Assembly: GCF_036014015.1 (NCBI RefSeq)
Contig: NZ_CP107905.1
Span: 8,804,001 to 8,868,000, forward strand
From: Streptomyces sp. NBC_00457
Lineage (GTDB): Bacteria; Actinomycetota; Actinomycetes; Streptomycetales; Streptomycetaceae
Direction of reading: 5' to 3'
Length of the DNA: 64,000 nt
Shown one piece after another: positions 27,942 to 36,540 of this stretch. The notes under the pieces were generated by a model. It was given only the letters and a program-made list of their open reading frames with translations, was not told the origin of the DNA and ran no database searches. Every line of letters starts with the position of its first letter. The stretch's first letter is position 1. The position numbers were made by a program, and so were the translations under genes.

Positions 27942-28394
27942 GTGCTGAACGATCTCGACGAACGCATCGTGCACGCCCTCGCCGAGGACGCCCGCCGCTC
28001 CTACGCCGACATCGGGCAACTGGTCGGCCTGTCCGCGCCCGCCGTGAAGCGGCGCGTGGACCGGCTGCGCGCCACCGGCGCCATCACCGGATTCACCGTC
28101 CGGGTGGACCCGTCGGCGCTCGGCTGGGAGACCGAGGGGTTCGTCGAGATCTACTGCCGGCACAACACCTCGCCGGAGACCATCCGGCGGGGCCTGGAGC
28201 GCTATCAGGAGGTCGTGGCCGCGTCGACCGTCACCGGTGACGCGGACGCGGTCGTCCAGGTCTTCGCCTCCGACATGCGTCACTTCGAGCGGGTGCTGGA
28301 GCGGATCGCGGGCGAGCCGTTCGTGGAGCGCACGAAGTCGGTGCTGGTGCTGTCGCCGCTGCTGCGCCGGTTCTCGTCGGGATCGCCCACGTAA
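27942..28394 (+). CDS. Lrp/AsnC-family transcriptional regulator
   Basis: A 150-residue regulator. The N-terminal HTH is LNDLDERIVHALAEDARRSY then ADIGQLVGLSAPAVKRRVDR, followed by the linker strand GAITGFTVRVDPSALGWE and the RAM/ActD effector domain with EVVAASTVTGDADAVVQVFA. It begins 10 bp after the permease stop with no clear ribosome-binding site, suggesting translational coupling. Likely senses an amino acid carried by that permease. Confidence 0.9.
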   Translation: MLNDLDERIVHALAEDARRSYADIGQLVGLSAPAVKRRVDRLRATGAITGFTVRVDPSALGWETEGFVEIYCRHNTSPETIRRGLERYQEVVAASTVTGDADAVVQVFASDMRHFERVLERIAGEPFVERTKSVLVLSPLLRRFSSGSPT

Positions 28395-28548
28395 CTCCGG
28401 CATAATTCCGGGCACGCATGTGCTCGGCCGGTCTACCATCGGTGTCATGACCTGGCGACATTGATCCTCACCAGAGCCTGGCGTCCGACGGCTGACCGCG
28501 ACGCTGTACGGCTACTCGTTCCTGGACGAATTCGTCCTGCTGTACCCG

Positions 28549-29634
28549 GTGTACGCGCTGCTGTTCAGCGACACCGGGCTGTCGGTCTGGCAGATCTCCC
28601 CCCTCTTCGCCCTGTGGTCGATCACCGGCGTCCTGCTGGAGGTCCCCTCCGGTGCCTGGGCCGACGCCGTCTCCCGCCGGCTGCTGCTGTGGCTCGGCCC
28701 GCTGCTGACCGCCGCCGGCTTCGCGCTGTGGGTGATCGTCCCGTCGTACTGGGCCTTCGCGGCCGGCTTCGTCCTGTGGGGCGCCGGTGGAGCGCTGGGC
28801 TCCGGTGCGCTGGAGGCCCTGGTCCACGACGAGCTGGACCGGCTCGGCGCGGCCGACCGGTACGCCCGAGTCATGGGCCGTGCGCGGGCGTCGGGACTGA
28901 TCGCCGTCATGGCGGCGATGGGGCTCGCCGGGCCGGTGTTCGCTTGGGGCGGTTACCCGGCCGTCGGGACGGCGAGCGTCCTGGCCTGTCTGCTCGCCGC
29001 GGCGACCGCCAGCCGGTTCCCGGAGCACCGGACGCCCCCGGAGGACGACGACAACTGGACCGCGACCCTGCGGGCGGGACTCGCCGAAGCACGCGCCGAC
29101 CGGTCGGTGGTCGGGGCGCTGCTGCTCGTTCCGGCCGTCACCGCGGTGTGGGGCGCGCTCGACGAGTACACGGCGCTCCTGGTGCGGGACTTCGGCGTGC
29201 CGGACGAGAGCGTTCCGTACCTGCTTCTGCTGATCTGGGCGGGTGCCACGGCCGGGAGCCTGCTGGCCGGTCCCGCCGAACGCCTCGGCACGGCAGGGTT
29301 CGCGGGACTCCTCGCGGGCGCCGCGCTCGCCCTCGCCGTCGGTGCCACCGCGTCGTCCGTGGCCGGGATCGGCCTCGTGGCCCTCGCCTTCGGCGGCTTC
29401 CAGCTGGCGACCGTGCTCGCCGACGCCCGCCTCCAGGACCGTATCGACGACAGCCGCCGGGCCACCCTGACCTCGCTCGCCGGTCTCGGCACCGAGCTGG
29501 CCACGGTCGCCACGTACGGCGCGTACGCGACGATCGGTGCGACGGCCGCGCACAGCACCGCCTTCGCCGTGTTCGCGGTGCCGTACCTGGTGACAGCGGC
29601 CCTGCTGGCGGCCGGGAGAGCGGCGAGGCGGTGA
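28549..29634 (+). CDS. MFS transporter with uncertain start
   Basis: A major-facilitator protein; from GTG 28549 it has 361 residues and about 11 helices. The A-motif region is EVPSGAWADAVSRRLLLWLG. The frame extends upstream with clear TM1 sequence, ending LYGYSFLDEFVLLYPVYALL, but between the nearest in-frame stop (about 28461) and GTG 28549 there is no ATG, GTG or TTG. A CTG at 28492 would give a full TM1. Either a rare CTG start is used or the start codon has been mutated. Substrate unknown; it stands alone between the AsnC gene and the conservon. Confidence 0.75.
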   Translation: MYALLFSDTGLSVWQISPLFALWSITGVLLEVPSGAWADAVSRRLLLWLGPLLTAAGFALWVIVPSYWAFAAGFVLWGAGGALGSGALEALVHDELDRLGAADRYARVMGRARASGLIAVMAAMGLAGPVFAWGGYPAVGTASVLACLLAAATASRFPEHRTPPEDDDNWTATLRAGLAEARADRSVVGALLLVPAVTAVWGALDEYTALLVRDFGVPDESVPYLLLLIWAGATAGSLLAGPAERLGTAGFAGLLAGAALALAVGATASSVAGIGLVALAFGGFQLATVLADARLQDRIDDSRRATLTSLAGLGTELATVATYGAYATIGATAAHSTAFAVFAVPYLVTAALLAAGRAARR

Positions 29635-29810
29635 GGTGAGGGGGCACGCCGGGCGACCACGCGGTGAGGTGACGGGTCGCGCCGGGCGGCCACGCGGCGG
29701 GCGTTCCTGTTACTCCCGGCAACCGTTGCGTTCCCTGTGCGGCATCCCGTAAGTTGCAGGCGCCCGCGTGCTACCGGCGGGTAACACCTGCGGGTAACCC
29801 TGAGGAGACC

Positions 29811-32333
29811 ATGCGCCGGCTCATCGGCCGTCCCACCACGGTCCGCGCCCGCATCGTGGCGCTCGCGCTCGCCCCGGTGGTCGCACTGATGGCGCTGTGG
29901 AGCTTCGCCATGGTGTTGGTCACCGGTGAACTGCGCGCTCTCGCCCGGGTCGAGGGGGTGTACGACGACTTCGGCACCCCCGTCGACACGGCGATCGGGC
30001 AGATCCAGATCGAACGACGGCTCGCCGCCGCCTACTTGGGCGCCGGCCACCGCACACCGGCCGCCCTGGACCTCATGGAACAGCAGCGCCGCACCGATCG
30101 CGCGGTGACCGCGCTGCGCGAGGCGGTCCGGGGCGGGGACCGCGACCGGCTCTCCGACCGGCAGCGGCGGGCCCTCGACACCATGCTCGGCACCGTGGAC
30201 GGACTCGACGGGCTGCGCGAGCGCGTGCTGACCCGCGAGATCTCCTGGGACCGAGCCGTCACCGAGTACGGCGCCCTCGTGGAGCCCGGGTTCGACGTCC
30301 AGTCCACGCTCACCGCGCTGCAGGCCGGGCAGCTGGCGCGGGAGGCGCAGGTCGTCATCGAGCTAGTCCGGGTACGGGAGTTCGTCTCCCGCGAGGACGC
30401 CCTCGTCGCCGGTGCGCGGGCGGCCGGCACCCTCACCGACCGGCAGTACGACACGCTCACGGCGACGATCGAGGACCGGCGGGTCTTCCAGCGGACGTAT
30501 GTGCCGGATCTGCCGTCGGACTCGCGGGCGCTCTTCGAGGAGTTCCGGCGCGGGGAGGCGCACCGGGCGCTGACCGACGGTGAGGACGCCCTGCTGCGGG
30601 CCGGCGCCGACGGGGCGGGGCAGGCCGTCGCGGCCGACTCATGGCGGACGACGACCGACCGTGCGGTCAAGCGGTACATGGAGTTGTGCTCCGAGGCGGC
30701 GCGGAACTCCGCCGAGCGCGGGCGGGCGTTCGCCTACCGTGAGCTGGCCAAGGCCGCGGTGGTGGGTGTCGTGGGGCTGGCGGCCGTAGGGCTGTTGCTG
30801 TGGTTCGCGGTGCGCGGGGCGCGTCGTATCTCGCGTCGGCTGGAGGATCTGCGGGACGCGGCCGATCTGCTCACGGCGCGTCAACTCCCGGACGTCATGG
30901 AGCGGTTGAGCGCGGGCGACGAGGTGGACGCGCTCGCCGAGGCGCCGCCACTGTCCGACGGGGAGGCGGGCGCCGACGAGATCGGTCAGGTCGGCCGGTC
31001 CTTCAACGCCGCCCGGCACGCCGCGATCGAGGCGGCCGTGCGGCAAGCCACCCTTCGCCGGGGCCAGTTCTCGGTGCTGCTCACCATCGCCCGGCGCAAC
31101 CAGGCGTTGGTGCACCGCCAGCTGAAACTCGTCGACACGCTGGAGCGGCGGACGAACGACCCGGACATCCTCGACCAGTTGTTCCGCATCGACCATCTCA
31201 CCACCCGGATGCGGCGCCACGCGGAGGGCCTGATCATCCTCTCCGGCGCGACGCCCGGCCGCAGATGGCGGCGTCCGGTGCCGATCGCCGACGTCGTCTC
31301 CTCCGCGGTGGGCGAGATCGAGGACTATGCGCGCGTGGAGGTGCCGCCGATGCCGCGGGTCGGCGTCTCGGCCGACGCGGTCGCCGATGTCGTCCATCTC
31401 ATCGCCGAACTCGTCGAGAACGCCACGGTGTTCTCGCCGCCGCGCACCCGGGTGACCATGCGCACCGGGCAGGCCCGCGGCGGCTTCGTCCTGGAGATCG
31501 ACGACCGGGGTCTCGGCCTCGACCCCGACCAGCTCGAGGAGGCCCGGCGCACGCTCACCGACCCGGACCACTTCGACCCGACCCGGCACGACCGGCTGGG
31601 CCTGTACGTCGTGGGCCGGCTCGCGGCGCGGCACGGCATCGAGGTCACGCTGTGCGGGTCGCCGTACGGCGGGACGACGGCGGTGGTGCTGCTGCCGGAG
31701 GGGGTGTTGGCGGAGGTGTACGGGCGGACGCCGGAGGGGGTGCTCGCCGAGGTCGACGGGCGGACGCCGGAGGCGTCGGAGAGCGGGAGGTCGAGGGCGT
31801 CCGCGGTGCGGGATGCGGGGCCGTCGGGGGCGCCGGCGTCGCGGAAGGGGCGGGGGGAGTCGGGGAGCGGGAGGTCAGGGGCGTCCGAGGTGTGGAGTGC
31901 GGGGCTGTCCGGGGCGGCGGCGTCGCGGAAGGGGCGGGAGGAGCCCGGGAGCGGGGCGGACGTGCTCGCCCTGCCCACCCGCGACCGGGCCACGTCCGCG
32001 CTGCCCACCCGCGACCAGGCCGCGCCCGCGCTGCCCACCCGCGACCAGGCCGCGCCCGCGCTGCCCACCCGCGACCAAGCCGCGCCCGCCCTCCCCACCC
32101 GCGACCAGGCCGCGCCCGCTCTGCCCACCCGCGTCCGTCAGGCCTCGCTCGCCGAGGGCCTGCGCGACGACGGGCCGGCTGCGGACGCGCCGGGTACCGA
32201 CGTCACGCCCGACGAGATGCGAGCGATCTTCGGTGCCTTCCAGCGCGGCACCGACCGCGGCCGCAAGGGCCTGCCCGCCGACACCACGCAGCGAACCGAC
32301 ACCGAGGGGACGGACGCCGACAATGGGCCCTGA
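29811..32333 (+). CDS. cvnA: conservon sensor-kinase-like protein CvnA
   Basis: An 840-residue membrane protein. TM1 is IVALALAPVVALMALWSFAM near residue 12-35; a nitrate-sensor-like helical extracellular domain follows to about 310, TM2 is VVGVVGLAAVGLLLWFAV, then a HAMP-like linker and an ATPase domain with VVHLIAELVENATVFSPPRT (N box, about 525) and EIDDRGLGLDP. The phosphoacceptor His box is weak, as in known CvnA proteins. The C-terminal 200 residues are low-complexity with five exact-length 10-residue repeats (ALPTRDQAAP type, about 720-769). ATG 29811 has GAGGAG upstream. It overlaps cvnB by 11 bp. Confidence 0.9.
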   Translation: MRRLIGRPTTVRARIVALALAPVVALMALWSFAMVLVTGELRALARVEGVYDDFGTPVDTAIGQIQIERRLAAAYLGAGHRTPAALDLMEQQRRTDRAVTALREAVRGGDRDRLSDRQRRALDTMLGTVDGLDGLRERVLTREISWDRAVTEYGALVEPGFDVQSTLTALQAGQLAREAQVVIELVRVREFVSREDALVAGARAAGTLTDRQYDTLTATIEDRRVFQRTYVPDLPSDSRALFEEFRRGEAHRALTDGEDALLRAGADGAGQAVAADSWRTTTDRAVKRYMELCSEAARNSAERGRAFAYRELAKAAVVGVVGLAAVGLLLWFAVRGARRISRRLEDLRDAADLLTARQLPDVMERLSAGDEVDALAEAPPLSDGEAGADEIGQVGRSFNAARHAAIEAAVRQATLRRGQFSVLLTIARRNQALVHRQLKLVDTLERRTNDPDILDQLFRIDHLTTRMRRHAEGLIILSGATPGRRWRRPVPIADVVSSAVGEIEDYARVEVPPMPRVGVSADAVADVVHLIAELVENATVFSPPRTRVTMRTGQARGGFVLEIDDRGLGLDPDQLEEARRTLTDPDHFDPTRHDRLGLYVVGRLAARHGIEVTLCGSPYGGTTAVVLLPEGVLAEVYGRTPEGVLAEVDGRTPEASESGRSRASAVRDAGPSGAPASRKGRGESGSGRSGASEVWSAGLSGAAASRKGREEPGSGADVLALPTRDRATSALPTRDQAAPALPTRDQAAPALPTRDQAAPALPTRDQAAPALPTRVRQASLAEGLRDDGPAADAPGTDVTPDEMRAIFGAFQRGTDRGRKGLPADTTQRTDTEGTDADNGP
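31968..32117 (+). repeat. five tandem 30-bp units inside cvnA
   Basis: Five head-to-tail 30-bp units, each coding for ALPTRDxAxx, plus a partial sixth ending near 32135. Units two to four are nearly identical; the first and last differ by a few bases. Just upstream two further imperfect repeats occur: the 12-residue GVLAEVxGRTPE twice near 31700-31770, and a roughly 28-residue segment ending ASRKGR twice (31780-31945). The region is in frame and likely variable between strains. Confidence 0.85.
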
Positions 32334-32760
32334 CCAGAACTCCGTTCCAGAACGTGCCGGCACCGACCTCGGCTGGCTCCTCGACGACCTCGTCGCCCGG
32401 ACCGATCACGTCCGCCAGGCCGTACTCCTCACCGCAGACGGCCTCCCGCTGAGCATGTCGGAGGGCATGGCGGCCAGGGACATCGAGCACCTCGCCGCCG
32501 TCTGCTCCGGCTTCCACGGGCTCGCCCGCTCCGCGGGGGAGCGGTTCGACGCGGGGCAGGTGCGGCAGACGATGGTGATGCTCGACGACGCCTACCTCTT
32601 CATCACCCCGGCCGGCGACGGCACCCGGCTCGCCGTGCTGAGCGGGACACAGACCGACGTCGGACAGCTCGCCCACGAGATGGCCCTGCTCGTCCGCCGC
32701 ATCGGCCGGCATCTGGCCACCGGCGCACGGTCGGCCGCCGCCGACCCGGCAGACCCCTGA
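32323..32760 (+). CDS. cvnB: conservon roadblock/LC7 protein CvnB
   Basis: A 145-residue roadblock/LC7-domain protein. The domain is LGWLLDDLVARTDHVRQAVL, LTADGLPLSMSEGM, a central HLAAVCSGFHGLARSAGERF helix and the strands QTMVMLDDAYLFITPAG. In characterised conservons CvnB works as partner (GAP-like or scaffold) of the CvnD GTPase at the membrane. ATG 32323 overlaps the end of cvnA. The Streptomyces order A-B-C is kept, but no D gene follows. Confidence 0.92.
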   Translation: MGPDQNSVPERAGTDLGWLLDDLVARTDHVRQAVLLTADGLPLSMSEGMAARDIEHLAAVCSGFHGLARSAGERFDAGQVRQTMVMLDDAYLFITPAGDGTRLAVLSGTQTDVGQLAHEMALLVRRIGRHLATGARSAAADPADP

Positions 32761-32767
32761 TCCGCCC

Positions 32768-33145
32768 GTGACCGACGACGAGCACTGGTATGAGGACGAG
32801 ACCGGGGCGATGGTGCGCCCCTACACCGTCACCCACGGACGCACCCGGCCCGCGGACCACATCGACATGTTGGCGCAGGTCACGGCCCTGCAGCCGGACG
32901 GCGGACCGCCGGGCGTGGACCACGCGCGAGCCTCCCTGCTCGCCCTGGCACACCGCGGCCCCCGCCCGGTCGTCGAGCTCGCCGCGGACGCCGACCTGCC
33001 GCTGACCGTCGTACGCGTACTGCTCGGGGATCTGGCCGAGGCCGGACTCGTCCGCATCGACGAACCGCGGCGGACGGGGCCGGACGGTCCCGCCGCCGAC
33101 CCCGAGCTGCTGCGGGTGATCGTCGCGCGGCTGCGCGAGATCTAG
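32768..33145 (+). CDS. cvnC: conservon DUF742 protein CvnC
   Basis: A 125-residue DUF742 protein. After DEHWYEDETGAMVRPYTVTH and the GRTRPADHIDMLAQV segment comes a winged-helix-like part (ARASLLALAHRGPRPVVELA then ADADLPLTVVRVLLGDLAEA). GTG 32768 is 7 bp after cvnB. Normally cvnD starts within a few bases of the cvnC stop; here the stop TAG sits in TCTAGA and is shared with a gene on the other strand, so no CvnD can begin there. Confidence 0.9.
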   Translation: MTDDEHWYEDETGAMVRPYTVTHGRTRPADHIDMLAQVTALQPDGGPPGVDHARASLLALAHRGPRPVVELAADADLPLTVVRVLLGDLAEAGLVRIDEPRRTGPDGPAADPELLRVIVARLREI

Positions 33146-33681
33146 AAACCTGGCTGCCAGGGCACGACCCTGAAGTCGCCCGTGCCCTTCTTCACCCGCT
33201 CGAACGGCGCCGAGCTCACGCACTTGGGCAGGTCCTTCGTCCCCAGGTCCTCACTTGCCGCCCAGCTGTAGCCGAGCCGGTCGATTCCGCCGGTGTCGTG
33301 GACGGTGATGCCCACCCGGATGCCTTTCACCCCGTCGAGGTCCGTGTCCGTGACGACCCCGGACACCACGGCCACCTTGCCGCCGGTGACCAGGCAGTCG
33401 ACCTTCGCCTTCGCCCAGCCGCCTTCGCCGTCCAGTGAGTAGTGGCTCCACTCGAAGGTGCCGCTCGCCTTCATCGGGTCGTCGTTGTCCTTTGCCGCCA
33501 GATGCGCGTCGAAGGTGAAGGTGATGTCGTCCCCGGCGACGCGGTAGAGCTTCGCGGCGCCGGTGAGCGCGGCGGCCTCGCGCCGCTTGTCCGTGTCATC
33601 CCCGGCAGTGGCCGATCCCGCCGCCCCGGCGGTGAGCAGCAGCGCGGCGCCGAGCACGGCGGTCTTCGTACGGCGGTTCAT
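33142..33681 (-). CDS. secreted protein of unknown function
   Basis: A 179-residue protein with a typical signal peptide (MNRRTKTAVLGAALLLTAGA then AGSATAGDD). The mature part is beta-rich with alternating hydrophobic residues (DDITFTFDAHLAAK, KVDCLVTGGKVAVVSGVV, GIRVGITVHDTGGIDRLGYS) and two Cys that could form a disulfide. The pattern resembles small secreted beta-barrel proteins that recur in Streptomyces, but I do not recognise a named family. It converges on cvnC; both stops lie in the same TCTAGA. Confidence 0.75.
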   Translation of the reverse strand: MNRRTKTAVLGAALLLTAGAAGSATAGDDTDKRREAAALTGAAKLYRVAGDDITFTFDAHLAAKDNDDPMKASGTFEWSHYSLDGEGGWAKAKVDCLVTGGKVAVVSGVVTDTDLDGVKGIRVGITVHDTGGIDRLGYSWAASEDLGTKDLPKCVSSAPFERVKKGTGDFRVVPWQPGF

Positions 33682-33979
33682 GGCGGTCCTTTCCGCAGGT
33701 CAACCGGACGCCCACCACTCTCGCCGGGCGGCGTCCGCGCCACATCGCGCCAGGGGCGGCACCCTGCCTCCGCCGTCCGGCGGGGACGCCGCGGTGATCT
33801 GCGCCTCAGGGGGTACCGGACCTCCGCCCGAGGTCGCGCAACGAATCGACGCCGGAGCCGGAACGGACGCAACAATCCGCTCACCGACGCGCAACGGCTC
33901 CTCCTTGTCCGCCCGAGCCGGCCGCCCGTACCGTCTACGTGGCCCCCACAACCACCCTTCCGTCCGGTGAGGATCACGC

Positions 33980-34768
33980 ATGCGCACCGCCCTGCTCCAG
34001 AGCTCCGGCCGCCCCGGCTCCGTCGTCGAGAACCTCAAGGTCCTCGACGAGGCCGCGGGTCGGGCGGCGGACGCCGGTGCCGGACTGCTGGTCGCGCCGG
34101 AGATGTTCCTGACCGGGTACGCCATCGGCGACGACATCGCCCGCCTCGCCGAAACCGCGGACGGCGACTGGGCCGACGCCGTCGCCGAGACCGCCACCCG
34201 GCACGGCCTCGCGATCGCCTACGGCTACCCCGAGCGCTCCGGCGAGACCGTCTTCAACTCCGCCCAGCTGATCTCCGCCGACGGCACCCGGCTCGCGAAC
34301 TACCGCAAGACCCACCTCTTCGGCTGCTTCGAGCGCGACCACTTCACCCCGGGCGAGCAGCCGGTCGTCCAGGCCGAACTGAACGGCCTCCGCGTCGGCC
34401 TCATGATCTGCTACGACGTCGAGTTCCCGGAGAACGTCCGCGCCCACGCCCTCGCCGGCACCGACCTCCTCCTGGTGCCGACCGCGCAGATGCACCCGTT
34501 CCAGTTCGTCGCCGAGTCCGTGGTCCCGGTGCGGGCCTTCGAGAACCAGATGTACGTCGCGTACGTCAACCGGGTCGGCCAGGAAGGCGAGTTCGAGTTC
34601 GTCGGGCTCTCCACGCTGGCCGGCCCCGACGGCATCGCCCGCACCCGCGCCGGCCGCGGCGAGGAGCTGCTCCTGGCGGACGTCGATCCGGCCTTCCTCG
34701 CCGCCTCCCGCGAGGCCAACCCGTATCTGAAGGACCGCCGCCCCGGTCTCTACGGGTCCCTGATCTGA
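33980..34768 (+). CDS. davA: nitrilase-superfamily amidase, DavA-like (5-aminovaleramidase)
   Basis: A 262-residue carbon-nitrogen hydrolase with the full catalytic triad: Glu in LLVAPEMFLTGY (about 41), Lys in NYRKTHLFGCFERDHF (about 110) and Cys in VGLMICYDVEFPENVR (about 144). Length and lack of a signal fit cytoplasmic amidases such as Pseudomonas DavA (264 residues), which hydrolyses 5-aminovaleramide to 5-aminovalerate. That assignment rests mainly on the gene directly downstream, a DavB-like lysine monooxygenase 49 bp away whose product is this amide. An indoleacetamide or related amidase is the alternative if the oxidase acts on tryptophan. Confidence 0.75.
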   Translation: MRTALLQSSGRPGSVVENLKVLDEAAGRAADAGAGLLVAPEMFLTGYAIGDDIARLAETADGDWADAVAETATRHGLAIAYGYPERSGETVFNSAQLISADGTRLANYRKTHLFGCFERDHFTPGEQPVVQAELNGLRVGLMICYDVEFPENVRAHALAGTDLLLVPTAQMHPFQFVAESVVPVRAFENQMYVAYVNRVGQEGEFEFVGLSTLAGPDGIARTRAGRGEELLLADVDPAFLAASREANPYLKDRRPGLYGSLI

Positions 34769-34817
34769 AATCCCCTGATCTTCCCCCTGATTTTCCCCTG
34801 CAAGGAGTCCGTACCCC

Positions 34818-36530
34818 ATGACGTCCACGGTGCCCAACGCCGTCCAGCACGCCGACGCGCAGCAGCCGCCGATCACCATGTTCGGTCCGGACTTCCCGTA
34901 CGCGTACGACGACTTCCTCGCCCACCCGGCGGGCCTCGGCCAGATACCCGCGACCGAGCACGGCACCGAGGTCGCGGTGATCGGCGGCGGGCTGTCCGGC
35001 ATCGTGGCCGCCCACGAGCTGATGAAGATGGGCCTGAAGCCCGTGGTCTACGAGGCCGACCAGATCGGTGGGCGCCTGCGGACCGTCGGTTTCGACGGCT
35101 GCGACCCTTCCCTCACCGCCGAGATGGGCGCGATGCGCTTCCCGCCGTCCTCCACGGCGCTCCAGCACTACATCGACCTGGTGGGTCTGGAGACCCGGCC
35201 CTTCCCCAACCCCCTTGCGGAGGCGACCCCTTCGACGGTCGTCGACCTCAAGGGTGAGTCGCACTACGCCGAGACGGTCGACGACCTGCCGCAGGTCTAC
35301 CGGGATGTCGCCGCGGCTTGGAACAGGTGCCTGGAGGAGGGCGCCGACTTCTCCGACATGAACCGGGCCCTGCGCGAGCGCGACGTGCCGCGCATCCGGG
35401 AGATCTGGGCGAAGCTCGTCGAGAAGCTCGACAACCAGACCTTCTACGGCTTCCTCTGCGACTCCGAGGCCTTCAGGTCCTTCCGGCACCGAGAGATCTT
35501 CGGCCAGGTCGGCTTCGGCACCGGCGGCTGGGACACCGACTTCCCCAACTCGATCCTGGAGATCCTGCGGGTCGTCTACACCGAGGCCGACGACCACCAC
35601 CGCGGCATCGTGGGCGGCTCCCAGCAGCTGCCGCTCAGGCTCTGGGAGCGCGAGCCGGAGAAGATCGTGCACTGGGCGTACGGCACCTCACTGAAGTCCC
35701 TGCACGAGGGCGGTGAACCGCGCCCCGCCGTGACCCGCCTGCACCGCACGGCAGGTAACCACATCACGGTCACCGACGCGAACGGCGACATCCGTACCTT
35801 CAAGGCGGCCGTCTTCACCGCCCAGTCCTGGATGCTGCTGTCGAAGATCGCCTGCGACGACTCGCTCTTCCCGATCGACCACTGGACGGCGATCGAGCGT
35901 ACCCACTACATGGAGAGCTCCAAGCTCTTCGTCCCCGTCGACCGGCCCTTCTGGCTCGACAAGGCCGTCGACGACAGGGGAAATCCGACCGGCCGGGACG
36001 TCATGTCGATGACCCTCACCGACCGCATGACGCGCGGGACTTACCTCCTCGACGACGGCCCCGACAAGCCCGCGGTGATCTGTCTGTCGTACACCTGGTG
36101 TGACGACAGCCTGAAGTGGCTGCCGCTGTCCGCGAACGAGCGGATGGAGGTCATGCTGAAGTCGCTGGGCGAGATCTATCCGAAGGTGGACATCAGGAAG
36201 CACATCATCGGCAATCCGGTGACGGTGTCCTGGGAGAATGAGCCCTACTTCATGGGCGCGTTCAAGGCCAACCTGCCCGGTCACTACCGCTACCAGCGGC
36301 GCCTGTTCACGCACTTCATGCAGGACCGGCTGCCCGAGGACAAGCGGGGCATCTTCCTGGCCGGCGACGACATCTCCTGGACGGCGGGCTGGGCCGAGGG
36401 CGCGATCCAGACCGCGCTGAACGCGGTGTGGGGCGTCATGCACCACTTCGGCGGGGCGACCGACGCGACCAACCCCGGCCCGGGCGACGTGTACGACGAG
36501 ATCGCGCCGGTGGAGCTTCCGGAGGACTGA
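34818..36530 (+). CDS. davB: L-lysine 2-monooxygenase-like flavin amine oxidase
   Basis: A 570-residue FAD enzyme. Segments matching what I recall of Pseudomonas DavB are extensive: ITMFGPDFPYAYDDFLAHPA then GLGQIPA, the FAD motif EVAVIGGGLSGIVAAHELMK (about 51-70), PVVYEADQIGGRLR, EMGAMRFPPSSTALQHYIDL, GQVGFGTGGWDTDFPNS, and near the end FLAGDDISWTAGWAEGAIQT, with the final NPGPGDVYDEIAPV. DavB oxidatively decarboxylates L-lysine to 5-aminovaleramide. Related tryptophan 2-monooxygenases share parts, so substrate remains to be shown. A SD-like AAGGAG precedes the ATG. Its stop lies in a perfect palindrome shared with the convergent gene. Confidence 0.8.
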   Translation: MTSTVPNAVQHADAQQPPITMFGPDFPYAYDDFLAHPAGLGQIPATEHGTEVAVIGGGLSGIVAAHELMKMGLKPVVYEADQIGGRLRTVGFDGCDPSLTAEMGAMRFPPSSTALQHYIDLVGLETRPFPNPLAEATPSTVVDLKGESHYAETVDDLPQVYRDVAAAWNRCLEEGADFSDMNRALRERDVPRIREIWAKLVEKLDNQTFYGFLCDSEAFRSFRHREIFGQVGFGTGGWDTDFPNSILEILRVVYTEADDHHRGIVGGSQQLPLRLWEREPEKIVHWAYGTSLKSLHEGGEPRPAVTRLHRTAGNHITVTDANGDIRTFKAAVFTAQSWMLLSKIACDDSLFPIDHWTAIERTHYMESSKLFVPVDRPFWLDKAVDDRGNPTGRDVMSMTLTDRMTRGTYLLDDGPDKPAVICLSYTWCDDSLKWLPLSANERMEVMLKSLGEIYPKVDIRKHIIGNPVTVSWENEPYFMGAFKANLPGHYRYQRRLFTHFMQDRLPEDKRGIFLAGDDISWTAGWAEGAIQTALNAVWGVMHHFGGATDATNPGPGDVYDEIAPVELPED

Positions 36531-36540
36531 CCCGGGTCAG
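36527..36540. repeat. palindrome containing both convergent stop codons
   Basis: CTGACCCGGGTCAG is a perfect 14-bp palindrome. The DavB-like gene stops at TGA 36528-36530 and the minus-strand DUF5995 gene stops at the symmetrical TGA (36539-36537). With so little room it may be the only terminator-like signal between them. Confidence 0.7.
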
